NCBI GenBank assembly: GCA_902472795.1
Contig: CABROZ010000002.1
Coordinates: forward strand, 1-48,596
From: an uncultured Bacteroides sp.
GTDB lineage: Bacteria; Bacteroidota; Bacteroidia; Bacteroidales; Bacteroidaceae
DNA length: 48,596 nucleotides
Reading direction: 5' to 3'
A model generated the notes under the pieces. The model was not told where the DNA came from. It saw only the letters and a program-made list of their open reading frames with translations, and did no database searches. Position numbers and translations under genes: made by a program. Shown one piece after another: positions 1 through 8,329 of the stretch; position 1 is the stretch's first letter, and each line of letters opens with the position of its first letter.

Positions 1-529
1 CCGGCACTCCCAGACGATAGTCCATCTTCAGCCTGACAGCCTTGTCCGATGCCGCCTTCTGCCCGTCGCCCAATTCATACAGGAAGATGGATTTCCGCCG
101 ATAATCAATACGGACATCAAAGTTCCTCAGATAAGACAGCCCCAGCACACCGTCCCAGGCATCGGGCGGATAAGGAATAGCTATCAGTTTCAAGCCGGAA
201 ATGGCCCGGCTGCCCATCCTCACCACCTGCGATGGCTCTGTGGAAGGAATAGTCTCCACCGAATTGACACTATTGTTCTCCACACTTTCCGTAAAGGCAG
301 CCAGCCCTTCGGTGCGCGGCGAATTGGAATTGAGCACCACATCCGTCGCTCCCGTGTCCAGCAGAAAGCGCAGGGGACGGTCATCCTGTCCGTTGATATA
401 AACTGTCACATACAAACGTTTGTCGGCACCCAGTTCAAAGGGTACGGTGTCTGTCGGCACTACTTCTGCCCGGAGCGGCAAACCCAACAGACAGGCAAAG
501 CATAAACTTAGCAATGTTGTTTTCTTCAT
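1..529 (-). CDS. Retropepsin-like aspartic protease, exported (3' end outside window)
   Basis: The reading frame is open from the ATG at 529 to the window edge, so about 176 residues are visible and the C terminus is missing. The N terminus is a Sec signal peptide (MKKTT, hydrophobic LLSLCFACLLGLPL, then RA), so the protein should be exported. Around residue 57 the motif FLLDTGATDVVL is the catalytic Asp-Thr-Gly-Ala signature of single-domain, retropepsin-like aspartyl proteases, and WDGVLGLSYLRNFDVRIDY further on matches the GxLGxxFL flap/strand region of that fold. It starts 67 bases after the stop of the upstream outer-membrane barrel gene on the same strand, so the two are probably co-transcribed. 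The substrate is unknown. The family assignment is secure from the motifs; processing and location are inferred. Confidence 0.8.
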   Translation of the reverse strand, partial: MKKTTLLSLCFACLLGLPLRAEVVPTDTVPFELGADKRLYVTVYINGQDDRPLRFLLDTGATDVVLNSNSPRTEGLAAFTESVENNSVNSVETIPSTEPSQVVRMGSRAISGLKLIAIPYPPDAWDGVLGLSYLRNFDVRIDYRRKSIFLYELGDGQKAASDKAVRLKMDYRLGVP

Positions 530-596
530 ATTATTCTTTCATTTGAAATTCTTCCATGAGTACAATCTTCTCCCTTTTATCTCCTCCTCGTCTTTC

Positions 597-2816
597 CTAT
601 TTGAACCGCGACGTATCCACCGCCTCGCGCTTCTTCTCCTTGTAGCCTCCGAACTTCCACGTGAAGGAGAGGCCGACACTGCGGAAACTAGAGTACTCGT
701 TTGTCACCCATTGGTGCTCGTAGCGTATCTGCGGACAGGGCATCGAAGTCTGGAGGATGTCGCGACACCAAGCGGTGAGCACGGCATTACCGCCGAGGAA
801 GGTATAGCGCAGCGTGGCCGAAAGGTCGCCACATGTAGGGATGTCGTAGATGCCCTGGATGGCGCGGCCTTGCAGACGTCCGTCGATGGTCAGCCGGATG
901 TCGGGCTTGCGGCTCAGGGTGAAGGTGTTGTTCAGCACGGCGATGCCTAACAGGCGATGTCGGTCGAAGGGCAGGTCGTAGAAGTCGCTGTCCTTTTGCC
1001 GCATCCACAGCCCCAAAAGGGTGAGGCGCGAGTCGAGCCACCGCCCCGCCTTGAAGGGTATGGAGGCCTGCAGGCCCGCCTGTTGCTCGAAGTCGAAGTT
1101 CAGGTACTTGTACAGCTCCAGCAGCTCGTCGGGCGACTGGTAGAGTGTCTGCACGGCACGGTCCTTGGTGTGGTTGAACCAGGCACGGAAGACGTACTTC
1201 GACTTCAGGACATAGGTCAACGAAGTGGAATAGTCGATGGCGGGCTTCAGCAACGGATTACCGTGTATCTCGCTGTAGCCGCCGCCCAGGTAGGAGATGA
1301 CGTCCTGCACGGCCCAGTAATCGGGATAGCTCTTGTCGCTGCTGAAGTTGAGCTGGAGGATGTGCCCGTCGGCAGGCAGGTAAGTCAGATTGAGGACGGG
1401 ATAGACGTCCCACTCGTCCCACACGGGCGTCTTGTAGCGCTCCACGGCCAGCGAGAAGTCCGTCATCAGCTTCTGCCCGAAGGACTTGCTGAAGCCTGCA
1501 TACAGGTTGAGCGTCTGTTCGCGGCGGCGCGACTTGACGTCGTTCAGTTGACGAGTTGATTTCAGTTGACAAGGGGACGAGGGAACAAGTTGACGAGAAG
1601 ACAAACTCCTTGTGGCCTGAAGCCTCGTCAACTCGTCAACTGAAATCAACTCCTCATACGTCTGGTACGAATGGTCCACGCTCGTGGTATAGATTGCCCC
1701 GTAGTTCAGTCCCCAACCGTTCTTCAGCTGATGTTCCTGCGCGAGGAAGAACTTCCAGGCGTTGATGCGCTGTCCGTCCTCGGTATAGAAGTCGAGGGCA
1801 TCATCACCCATGCGACTGTGCAGCAGCTGGTTGCCCGGTGCGTTGTACCACGTGAACTCCGCGCCTGCCTTCAGTCCGATGGGTGCCTGATAGTCTAAGC
1901 GGCCGTTGTGCAGCCACGAGGTCTGGCCGCTCACGCTTTCGGCCGTCTGTGTCCCCGTAGTGTTCTGTCGGGTGTGACTGGTGGCATAGGCACCGTTATA
2001 GACGAAGCTCAGCGAGTGGTTCTCGGCCAGCGTGTAGTCCGTGCCTAAGCGGAAGCTGTGGGTGTGGCTGCGGCCACGCATCTCCTCGTAGTTGTCGATG
2101 AGATGCGTTGAACCGTCGGCCTGCTGCCAGTGGCGGGCTTCCTTGTCGGTGGTGTTGAAGCTCTCGCCGTGGCTGTGAGAGTAAAGAAAGTCGGTCGAAA
2201 ACCGATTCCCGTTGTATAACAAGGAGGCACGCTCTTCGAACGAGGCTTCGTACTCCTGGTTGTATTTCCCATAGACTTCGCCCTGCATCACGCCCGGGTC
2301 GCCGATGCGGTGGCGCAGGCGGACGTTGATCATCGCTCCACGTACCTGATAGCGGGCAGGCGCATTGTACATCACTTCGACGCGTTCGATGCGATCGGCA
2401 GGCAACGATTTCAACAAGGCGTACAGTTGCGCACCGCTCATGTTGGTCACCTTGCCGTCCAGCACGATGGTGACCGCCTGCATGCCCAACGTCAGTGCTC
2501 CGTCCTGCTCCATCACGCCGGGCAGTTCCTTCAAGGCTTCGTAAACGTTATCCACCGGGCGGTCTTTGATCATCCGCGGCAGGTCGTACTCCAGCTTACC
2601 GGCCGAAGCCTTCACGACGGGACGTTCGCCGGTCACCATCACTTCGGGCAAATGCCGGTAAAGGCTGTCCATGCGGGCATCGCCCGTCAGGATGCTGTCG
2701 GCCGACAGCGTACGCGTGTTATCTTTTTCCAGATTCTCCTGAGCGGAGAGTGGCAGAGCCAGCAGCAGGCAGGCCGCCGATGCCAATAGATTTTGTCTCA
2801 TCATTCTTTTCTTCAT
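597..2816 (-). CDS. TonB-dependent-receptor-like outer membrane beta-barrel protein
   Basis: A 739-residue protein starting at the ATG at 2816; a longer in-frame start at 2870 would put non-signal sequence ahead of a clear signal peptide (MKKRMMRQNLL...ALPLSA|QE). Residues about 50-165 form a plug-like domain (LPEVMVTGERPVVKASAGK, ELPGVMEQDGALTL, VTIVLDGKVTNMSG, IERVEVMYNAPARY), as in TonB receptors of the outer-membrane barrel family 3 type. The remainder alternates amphipathic strands and ends with strand-like FRSVGLSFTWKFGGYK. No carboxypeptidase-like N-terminal domain is present and the length is short for SusC. Residues about 386-424 are an S/R/Q/L-rich insert encoded by an inverted-repeat element (1543-1660). 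Three operator-like palindromes lie upstream. Substrate unknown. Family confidence is high; transport of a specific nutrient cannot be inferred. Confidence 0.8.
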   Translation of the reverse strand: MKKRMMRQNLLASAACLLLALPLSAQENLEKDNTRTLSADSILTGDARMDSLYRHLPEVMVTGERPVVKASAGKLEYDLPRMIKDRPVDNVYEALKELPGVMEQDGALTLGMQAVTIVLDGKVTNMSGAQLYALLKSLPADRIERVEVMYNAPARYQVRGAMINVRLRHRIGDPGVMQGEVYGKYNQEYEASFEERASLLYNGNRFSTDFLYSHSHGESFNTTDKEARHWQQADGSTHLIDNYEEMRGRSHTHSFRLGTDYTLAENHSLSFVYNGAYATSHTRQNTTGTQTAESVSGQTSWLHNGRLDYQAPIGLKAGAEFTWYNAPGNQLLHSRMGDDALDFYTEDGQRINAWKFFLAQEHQLKNGWGLNYGAIYTTSVDHSYQTYEELISVDELTRLQATRSLSSRQLVPSSPCQLKSTRQLNDVKSRRREQTLNLYAGFSKSFGQKLMTDFSLAVERYKTPVWDEWDVYPVLNLTYLPADGHILQLNFSSDKSYPDYWAVQDVISYLGGGYSEIHGNPLLKPAIDYSTSLTYVLKSKYVFRAWFNHTKDRAVQTLYQSPDELLELYKYLNFDFEQQAGLQASIPFKAGRWLDSRLTLLGLWMRQKDSDFYDLPFDRHRLLGIAVLNNTFTLSRKPDIRLTIDGRLQGRAIQGIYDIPTCGDLSATLRYTFLGGNAVLTAWCRDILQTSMPCPQIRYEHQWVTNEYSSFRSVGLSFTWKFGGYKEKKREAVDTSRFK
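1543..1660. repeat. GTTGAC-type miniature inverted-repeat element inside a coding sequence
   Basis: A perfect 18-bp inverted repeat (GAGTTGATTTCAGTTGAC at 1553-1570 and its complement at 1635-1652) flanks a 64-base spacer, with extra copies of CAGTTGACGAG and CTCGTCAACTG just outside and inside. The same vocabulary (GTTGACAAG, GTTGACGAG) builds the elements at 13674-13854 and 23119-23257. Here it lies within the outer-membrane barrel gene and adds about 39 codons without a stop. Confidence 0.7.
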
Positions 2817-2920
2817 TTTTGTACAGCATGATACATCACTCCGAAGTCCGGCTGCCAGTGTCGCAGACAAGGACCGGTGTATGCCTGCCCCCTGTCCTTC
2901 TTCCTCATGATCTTAGGGTA

Positions 2921-2984
2921 CAATCATCCGGGATGATTCCCCCAATCAACCGGGATGATTCCTACCATCAACGGGGATGATTGT
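2921..2984. promoter_or_regulatory. Three tandem operator-like palindromes, 22-bp period
   Basis: Three 20-bp units start at 2921, 2943 and 2965. Unit 1 holds the perfect palindrome AATCATC-CGG-GATGATT, unit 2 AATCAAC-CGG-GATGATT, and unit 3 CATCAAC-GGG-GATGATT. The exact 22-bp spacing puts every centre on nearly the same helix face. The array sits 105-168 bases upstream of the outer-membrane barrel gene. A possible -7 box on the minus strand (TATCTTTG, 3019-3012) would place the array just downstream of the transcription start. Binding of a dimeric regulator is inferred. Confidence 0.55.
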
Positions 2985-3115
2985 ATCCTTCTGCCGTTCT
3001 TTTCGGTGGCACAAAGATAGACAGAGACAAATAAAGCCCGCGTTATCGCAGGCTTATGAAGTCTTATCAAGTGTTATCGGATATAGTAAAAGACGATAAA
3101 GTCCTCTCGAACCGG

Positions 3116-4312
3116 TTACGTCCAGTGAATTAGTTCTTCCAAATCACTTTTCAGAAAATCCTCCAATGATACACCGGATGTTCCCACTACAAAGGAACGC
3201 TTCGGATGGAAAGCCTTTACAAACTTGGGAAGTCCACTGTTCATTCCTCTACGGCCGCTTTTTACTTCAATGGCAATGCATTCTCCTCCGGTCACGATAA
3301 TAAAATCCACTTCATCGGTTCCTTCACGCCAATAATACAACTGATATTCCAATTCCTCGGCCATACTCAGCAGATAAGCCCCGACCGCACTTTCCACCCA
3401 TCGGCCCCAAACCCTCGGGTCAATTCGATCCTTTTCAAAAGTTCGTCCCTTATAAGCTGTCATCAACGCATTGTTATATACCTGATATTTGGGAATCGAG
3501 TTATATTTACGGGCATCATCCTTGGCATACTTCTGCAAAGCGGCCAGTAAAGAGCATTGATTCAAGATTTCCAAATACCCGGCCAATGTCGTCACATTAC
3601 CGGCATCCTGCAACTGTCCGATCAGTTTGGTCAACGACAGAACCTCTGCAGAATATCCACATCCCAATTCAAAAAGCCGCTTCATCAATGCAGGTTTATA
3701 GATATTGGAAGTCATGATAACATCCTTCTCGATAGCGGGAGCCACAAGCGAATCCTTCACATATTTCTTCCAGCGCCGCTCGTCTTTTATCAAATGGGCC
3801 GGACCGGGATAGCCTCCAAAGTAAATATACTCATCCAATGTAAAACCGAATGCTTCCTGCATTTCCACATAACTCCAATGCCCCAACCTTATCAATTCGT
3901 ATCTCCCCGCCAAGGACTCTGTAAGGCCTTTCTTCAACAACAGACGCGAACTGCCCAGAAGCACCACCTTCAAATTCAACCCCATCCGGGTATCCTCATC
4001 CCATTCTCTTTTAACGGCATCACTCCAGTTGTCAATCTTCTGAATTTCGTCGATAACCAACAGAAACACTTTTTCCTTGCGAAGCTGCATGGTTGTACGG
4101 GCAGACTCCCACACCCGCCTTATCCAATCCGTATCTTTGGAATCTACCCCATCAGCCACTTCCATCATATAGGCCAACTCTATCTGTCTGAGTACCTGAC
4201 TGACCAATGTTGACTTTCCGACTTGTCTCGGTCCGGCAATTACCTGTATGAATTTGCGAGACTCTTCAATACGTTCCTTCAGCGTATTATATTGTTTCCT
4301 AAGATATTCCAT
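3116..4312 (-). CDS. AAA+ ATPase with C-terminal DUF4143 domain
   Basis: A 398-residue protein of the ATP-binding AAA_14/DUF4143 family common in anaerobes. Walker A is GPRQVGKST at residues 27-35 and Walker B is VFLLVIDEIQKI near residue 105. The middle carries sensor-like LLGSSRLLLKKGLTESLAGR followed by the typical RLGHWSYVEMQEAFGF. The C-terminal half contains a DEVDFIIV...IAIEVKSG segment, which resembles the D-(D/E)xK core of restriction-endonuclease-fold domains and is characteristic of DUF4143. No signal peptide or membrane segment is present, so it should be cytosolic. It stands alone: about 300 bases separate it from the barrel gene downstream and 118 from the acetyltransferase-like gene upstream. 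The cellular role of this family is not established; toxin-antitoxin or defence links have been suggested for relatives, but nothing beside this gene supports that. Confidence 0.8.
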   Translation of the reverse strand: MEYLRKQYNTLKERIEESRKFIQVIAGPRQVGKSTLVSQVLRQIELAYMMEVADGVDSKDTDWIRRVWESARTTMQLRKEKVFLLVIDEIQKIDNWSDAVKREWDEDTRMGLNLKVVLLGSSRLLLKKGLTESLAGRYELIRLGHWSYVEMQEAFGFTLDEYIYFGGYPGPAHLIKDERRWKKYVKDSLVAPAIEKDVIMTSNIYKPALMKRLFELGCGYSAEVLSLTKLIGQLQDAGNVTTLAGYLEILNQCSLLAALQKYAKDDARKYNSIPKYQVYNNALMTAYKGRTFEKDRIDPRVWGRWVESAVGAYLLSMAEELEYQLYYWREGTDEVDFIIVTGGECIAIEVKSGRRGMNSGLPKFVKAFHPKRSFVVGTSGVSLEDFLKSDLEELIHWT

Positions 4313-4430
4313 TATATAAAAACTTTAAAACCTACCACTGAAATGTTCAAAAGTAATCTTGAAAATGTTCAATTCTCATTCCAAAAATACGCAAATACGG
4401 TAATTCGTCCAAACTTTCGGGAACAAAAAA

Positions 4431-5093
4431 TCACACTTCCTTCGCAATCTCCTTCAGATACTGCTCTATCTTCTGGAAGAACAGCGAAAGGTGAGAGCCA
4501 TCGACAAAAGCATGGTTCACATAAATGGACAGCGGTATCACCAACCGGCCTTCGCGGATAACAGCCTTGCCGGCAGTCATCAAAGGGTAGTTGCAGGCAT
4601 TGCCCGCTTCGGCCAGCGTATAAGTAATGGATGTGAAGTACATGCCGGGCACGGCACTCAGATGCACCACGTCGTAGTCGCCCTGAGCCATCAGCGTCTT
4701 CTCGGCACCATAGGGATCGCCATCGGCCGGGATATGGGTAATCAGTTGATGGGCTTCGGCGTAGAAGTCGGCAAAACTTTCGTGATAAGGAATGCGCAGG
4801 GTGAAGAAGGTACGGCCGGGAACGGCGATGGGTGTAATGATGTCCACCCGGTCGTGAAAGACAACCTGCTTCTGCTTGTCGATGCGGTAACGCAACTCAT
4901 CTACTTCGTTGGCAGCACGTACCACAGCATACAGGTAATAGAGAAAGAACGACTGCCCCCGGCGTTTGGCTGCCGCACGGGCTTCGGTACAGTCGATTTC
5001 GGTAGCCACGGCATACCACGAACTGACAAAGGTTTCAAAGAAGCGATAGTTGTCGCGACGGACCCAGGCATCTACATCAATAATATGTTTCAT
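4431..5093 (-). CDS. Chloramphenicol acetyltransferase-family protein (CatA fold)
   Basis: A 220-residue cytosolic protein starting at the ATG at 5093 (MKHIIDVDAWVRRDNYRFFE matches the usual N terminus; the longer frame to 5141 does not). Family marks are the N-terminal W-x-R-x-x-x-F-x-F region, a central PIAVPGRTFFTLRIPY and the C-terminal motif VNHAFVDGSHLSLFF. In classical CAT the last motif is HHxxxDG; here the catalytic His (H194) and Asp-Gly (D198-G199) are kept, while the preceding His is Asn. The length matches the CAT trimer subunit. Many Bacteroides chromosomes carry such genes without chloramphenicol resistance, so the natural acceptor is unknown. There is no mobile-element context. 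Acetyl transfer from acetyl-CoA is inferred from the retained catalytic His. Confidence 0.8.
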   Translation of the reverse strand: MKHIIDVDAWVRRDNYRFFETFVSSWYAVATEIDCTEARAAAKRRGQSFFLYYLYAVVRAANEVDELRYRIDKQKQVVFHDRVDIITPIAVPGRTFFTLRIPYHESFADFYAEAHQLITHIPADGDPYGAEKTLMAQGDYDVVHLSAVPGMYFTSITYTLAEAGNACNYPLMTAGKAVIREGRLVIPLSIYVNHAFVDGSHLSLFFQKIEQYLKEIAKEV

Positions 5094-5240
5094 ATATTCA
5101 ACAAATTTAATTCGGGCGACAAAATTAATACATACAACCAAATATAAGAAGAAAACCGGTCACAGGACTACTGAAAAAGAAGTGTTATTTAGTCTTACCG
5201 GACATCGGAAGATAAAGAGGAAGTGCGTATCTTTATCCCC

Positions 5241-6833
5241 ATGAAACTACCCTCGAAATACATCGCCCTGCTCGTCATCCTCTCGCTGACGGGTATCTTT
5301 GCCTATCAGACCTACTGGCTGACGGGCCTCTACCACACCATGCGCACCGACCTGGAGCGCAACATCACGGAAGCCATGCGCATCAGCGACTACAACGAGA
5401 TGCTGGTGCGTATCGAACGCCTACAGGAAAGGAACAGAGAGCATGGCGAAGTCTCCATCTCCACTGGTTTTGACGACGAGGGCAAGCAGTTCGTGCGGAG
5501 CAGCACCGTGCTGCATCAGGTATCTGACACTGTGATAGAGGGCTTCACCGCCCGTAACGATACGCTACAGCGGATAGAGACAGATACCGTGCGCCCCGAT
5601 GCCATGCTTCATGCAAAGGAGGGGCTTGACATGCTGCTGCGCAACCAGCGTACCATGACCAGCATGGCCATTTACCTGCAACGCGGACTGCACTCGGGGC
5701 TCGACATATTGACAAGTCCCGATTTCAGTGTATACGACAGCCTGCTCAACACCCGCCTCAGGGAGATGAACATCCCCATACGCTACCGCCTGCAATACCT
5801 GTACTCTGGCTACGACGCCCAAGACCGCTGGCTCTATACCGACACCCTTGCCACAGGCGGCACACCCGGCTATGTGCCCGGTCCCGATGCCGTCAGCTAC
5901 CAATACGCCTTCTCCTCTTCGGAACACGATGTCTATCGTCTTACCACCGAACCGTTGGGCGGCCTCGTGCTGCGGCAGATGGCAGGCATACTGATAACTT
6001 CGTCGGTCATCCTCCTCATCCTCGGCTTCTCCTTCTGGTACCTCATCCGTACCATCCTGCGACAGAAAACGCTGGAGGAAATGAAAAGCGACTTCACCAA
6101 CAACATCACCCACGAGCTGAAGACACCCATTGCCGTGGCCTATGCCGCCACCGATGCCCTGCTCAACTTCCACCAAGCCGACGACCCCGGCAAGCGCAAA
6201 CGCTACCTGCGCATCTGCCAGGAGCAGTTGCAACGCCTCGGCGGGCTGGTAGAGCAGATACTCTCCATGTCGATGGAGCGACGCAAGACCTTCCGCCTCC
6301 ATTGGGAAGAAGTACACTTAGCTACCCTCCTGCCCTCCCTCATCGAACTGCATAAGCTGAAAGCCGACAAGCCTGTCCACATCACGCTCGACATCGTCCC
6401 CGAAGACCTGACCGTCCCTGCCGACCGCACCCATCTGTCCAACATCGTAAGCAATCTGCTGGACAATGCCGTGAAGTATTCGCGCAACCAGGCCGACATT
6501 ACCGTCCGTTGCTGCCATTACACGGACACAGACGGACAAGTCTATACAGAAATCAGTGTCAGCGACCACGGCATCGGCATCGCCCGCGACCGCCAGCCCC
6601 ACGTATTCGACAAGTTCTACCGAGTACCCACCGGCAACCTGCACGAGGTGAAAGGCTACGGCCTCGGCCTGTTCTATGTGAAGACAATGGTAGAGAAGCA
6701 TGGCGGTACGGTGGAAGTGAAAAGCGAACCGGGGAAAGGGAGTGAGTTTAAAGTGAGATTGAGGGCAGACAAGGCCTCACCTCCGACCCCTCTCCCAGGG
6801 AGAGGGGAGGAAGTGGGTGTATCTACTGATTGA
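5241..6833 (+). CDS. Sensor histidine kinase
   Basis: A 530-residue membrane kinase. The start at 5241 (MKLPSKYIALLVILSL) places the first membrane helix at residues 7-23; a periplasmic domain follows to about 247 and a second helix covers about 248-272 (ILITSSVILLILGFSFWYLI). The HisKA dimerisation domain contains NNITHELKTPIAVAYA with phospho-acceptor H291. The ATPase domain shows the N box (NIVSNLLDNAVKYS), the G1 box (VSDHGIGIARD), an F box (VFDKFYRV) and the G2 box (GYGLGLFYVKTMVEKHGG). The gene is followed 46 bases later by its response regulator. The last 20 or so residues (KASPPTPLPGRGEE...) are encoded by a palindromic repeat and are not part of the kinase fold. It resembles RprX-type kinases of Bacteroides, but I do not assign that name. 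Signal sensed is unknown. Confidence 0.9.
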   Translation: MKLPSKYIALLVILSLTGIFAYQTYWLTGLYHTMRTDLERNITEAMRISDYNEMLVRIERLQERNREHGEVSISTGFDDEGKQFVRSSTVLHQVSDTVIEGFTARNDTLQRIETDTVRPDAMLHAKEGLDMLLRNQRTMTSMAIYLQRGLHSGLDILTSPDFSVYDSLLNTRLREMNIPIRYRLQYLYSGYDAQDRWLYTDTLATGGTPGYVPGPDAVSYQYAFSSSEHDVYRLTTEPLGGLVLRQMAGILITSSVILLILGFSFWYLIRTILRQKTLEEMKSDFTNNITHELKTPIAVAYAATDALLNFHQADDPGKRKRYLRICQEQLQRLGGLVEQILSMSMERRKTFRLHWEEVHLATLLPSLIELHKLKADKPVHITLDIVPEDLTVPADRTHLSNIVSNLLDNAVKYSRNQADITVRCCHYTDTDGQVYTEISVSDHGIGIARDRQPHVFDKFYRVPTGNLHEVKGYGLGLFYVKTMVEKHGGTVEVKSEPGKGSEFKVRLRADKASPPTPLPGRGEEVGVSTD

Positions 6834-6949
6834 TTGGAAATAAAGGAGTAAGATAACAATATAAGTAAAGATAAAAAGAATGAGTATAAACGATATACGT
6901 AAACACACCCCCTCCTCCCTCTCCCAGGGAGAGGGGCCGGGGGTGAGGC
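6774..6949. repeat. Inverted pair of CCTCTCCC palindromic repeats spanning the kinase/regulator junction
   Basis: Copy 1 (6774-6822) and copy 2 (6903-6949) are about 47 bp each and lie in opposite orientation. Each contains its own palindrome: CCCCTCTCCC-A-GGGAGAGGGG at 6787-6807 and CCCTCTCCC-A-GGGAGAGGG at 6918-6936. Copy 1 encodes the kinase C-terminal tail; copy 2 encodes residues about 8-23 of the regulator. The pair could fold into one long stem in the mRNA with the kinase stop and regulator start codons in the loop. Confidence 0.75.
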
Positions 6950-7650
6950 TCGATAGTTCTATATCCGTCCTCCTCGTCGAAGACGAACAGACCCTTGCCA
7001 TGATCATCAAGGACACCCTCGAAGGTCAGGGCTTCCTTATCCATACCGCTGCAGATGGGGAAGAAGGCCTGCGCCTCTTTTTCGAGATCCACCCCGACGT
7101 AGTGGTAGCCGACATCATGATGCCCCGCATGGACGGCTTCGAAATGGTACGCCGTATCCGGCAAAGCGACCGCCGTACGCCTGTCATTTTCCTCACTGCC
7201 CGCTCGGCCGTAAACGACGTTGTCGAAGGCTTCGAACTGGGTGCCAACGACTACCTGAAGAAGCCATTCGGCATGCAGGAACTCATCATACGCATCAAGG
7301 CACTGATGGGCCGTGCCTGTACCTACACAACAGCCGAAGTGGAAGCCCCCTCCCTCTACCCGATTGGCAATTACCAGCTCGACATCCGACGTCAACTCCT
7401 CCTTCACGAAGGCGGCCAACAGGAACTGTCGCACCGTGAGACCGAAATACTGCGTCGCCTCTGTCAGAACCGCAACTGTGTGGTGAACATGCGCGACATC
7501 CTCCTCGACCTCTGGGGCGATGACTCCTTCTTCAACCAACGAAGCCTGCACGTCTTCATCACCAAACTGCGTCATAAACTGGCCAAGGACGAGAATATAC
7601 GCATCATCAATGTACGCGGTATCGGATATAAGTTAGTAACCGGCAATTAA
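6880..7650 (+). CDS. OmpR-family response regulator
   Basis: A 256-residue DNA-binding regulator paired with the kinase just upstream. The receiver domain (residues about 28-143) has the acidic pocket in LLVEDEQ (E34, D35), the phospho-acceptor D78 in VVADIMMPRMDGFE, the conserved Thr in IFLTARS and the Lys in YLKKPF. The C-terminal winged-helix domain (about 160-254) includes LSHRETEILRRLCQN, NMRDILLDLWGDDSFFNQRS and the final GIGYKLVTG. The first 23 residues are unusual: after MSINDIRKHT the sequence PSSLSQGEGPGVR comes from a palindromic repeat. A GTG at 6943 would remove this tail and begin MRLDSSISVLLVEDE, so the true start is uncertain. No nearby target operator is identified. The pairing is secure from adjacency and domains. 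Confidence 0.88.
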   Translation: MSINDIRKHTPSSLSQGEGPGVRLDSSISVLLVEDEQTLAMIIKDTLEGQGFLIHTAADGEEGLRLFFEIHPDVVVADIMMPRMDGFEMVRRIRQSDRRTPVIFLTARSAVNDVVEGFELGANDYLKKPFGMQELIIRIKALMGRACTYTTAEVEAPSLYPIGNYQLDIRRQLLLHEGGQQELSHRETEILRRLCQNRNCVVNMRDILLDLWGDDSFFNQRSLHVFITKLRHKLAKDENIRIINVRGIGYKLVTGN

Positions 7651-7691
7651 AAGCCAACCAACTGACATTCCATTAAAATAATGTGAAAGAA

Positions 7692-7723
7692 TTTCATACT
7701 CTGCTCCGGAAAGGCTATCTTTG
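7692..7723 (+). promoter_or_regulatory. Bacteroides-type promoter upstream of the 7748 gene
   Basis: A perfect -7 box TATCTTTG (7716-7723) is preceded after 20 bases by TTTC (7692-7695), one base off the -33 consensus TTTG. Spacing is canonical for the Bacteroides primary sigma factor, and the predicted start lies about 20 bases ahead of the ATG. Confidence 0.5.
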
Positions 7724-7747
7724 ACTAAACAAAAATCTGATGTTATT

Positions 7748-8329
7748 ATGAAACGTCTTCTATTGATACTGCTGATTACTATTTTAACAGTCACTGCAGC
7801 CTTTGCCCAAACCGAAGTGGCAACCGATACGTTGCGCCAGGAAACAGGCAACATTCCTCCTGCCGAAGAACAGCTCCTACCCGAAGGAACCCGAAACTCC
7901 GGAGGATTCCTGATAGACATGAACAGTCTGATCAAAATGCCGACTCCCGACCTGAGCCAATCTTTCAAGATTGTCATTCCCAATGCAAGCAAAGACTACA
8001 GCCAGCTATTCCGGCTCAACCCGGACGTCACCTACTCGTCGGGGCTTAGCAACATGTTCAGCAGCGGTTCTTCTTTCTATCTCAATCCTTTTGGCCTATA
8101 CTCTACAGGCAGCCTGATGGACAATCTGCAAATGGGCAGCTTCAAGCTGAAAAACGGTATGCGCATCAACACCTATGGCGAATACGACAAAGATGGACGA
8201 AAGGTCTTCAATCCTTCCGCCCTTCCCTGGGAAAGAAATAATTTCAAAGGTGCTTTCGAACTGAAATCGCAGAACGGTTCGTTCGGCATTCGCATCGAAG
8301 TGCAGCAAGGACGAAACGCTCCTTACTGA
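7748..8329 (+). CDS. Exported protein of unknown function, 193 aa
   Basis: Starts at the ATG at 7748 (MKRLLLILLITILTVTAAFAQ), a clean Sec signal peptide with cleavage predicted after AFA. The mature part of about 170 residues has a segment ending RNSGGFLIDMNSLIKMPTPD and a C-terminal stretch with alternating hydrophobic residues (LMDNLQMGSFKLKNGMRINTYGEYDKDGRKVF, shown only in outline here as NLQMGSFKLKNG), ending in IRIEVQQGRNAPY. I do not recognise a catalytic motif. The look is of a small Bacteroides periplasmic or outer-membrane-associated DUF protein (DUF4858 is a guess, not a call). It has its own promoter and follows the two-component pair by about 100 bases, so it could be a target of that regulator, but no site proves it. 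Confidence 0.7.
   Translation: MKRLLLILLITILTVTAAFAQTEVATDTLRQETGNIPPAEEQLLPEGTRNSGGFLIDMNSLIKMPTPDLSQSFKIVIPNASKDYSQLFRLNPDVTYSSGLSNMFSSGSSFYLNPFGLYSTGSLMDNLQMGSFKLKNGMRINTYGEYDKDGRKVFNPSALPWERNNFKGAFELKSQNGSFGIRIEVQQGRNAPY

Noticed and set aside
2921..2984. CRISPR array
   Set aside because: Units are 20-22 bp with almost no spacer between them, only three copies, and no cas genes nearby. The same holds for the arrays at 11551 and 13527.
4431..5093. Acquired chloramphenicol resistance gene
   Set aside because: No mobile element, no codon-use break, and a divergent active-site motif; chromosomal CAT-like genes without resistance are common in this group.
5565..6317. Minus-strand open frame opposite the histidine kinase
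   Set aside because: The kinase on the plus strand has full motifs; the opposite frame reads as composition-biased shadow.
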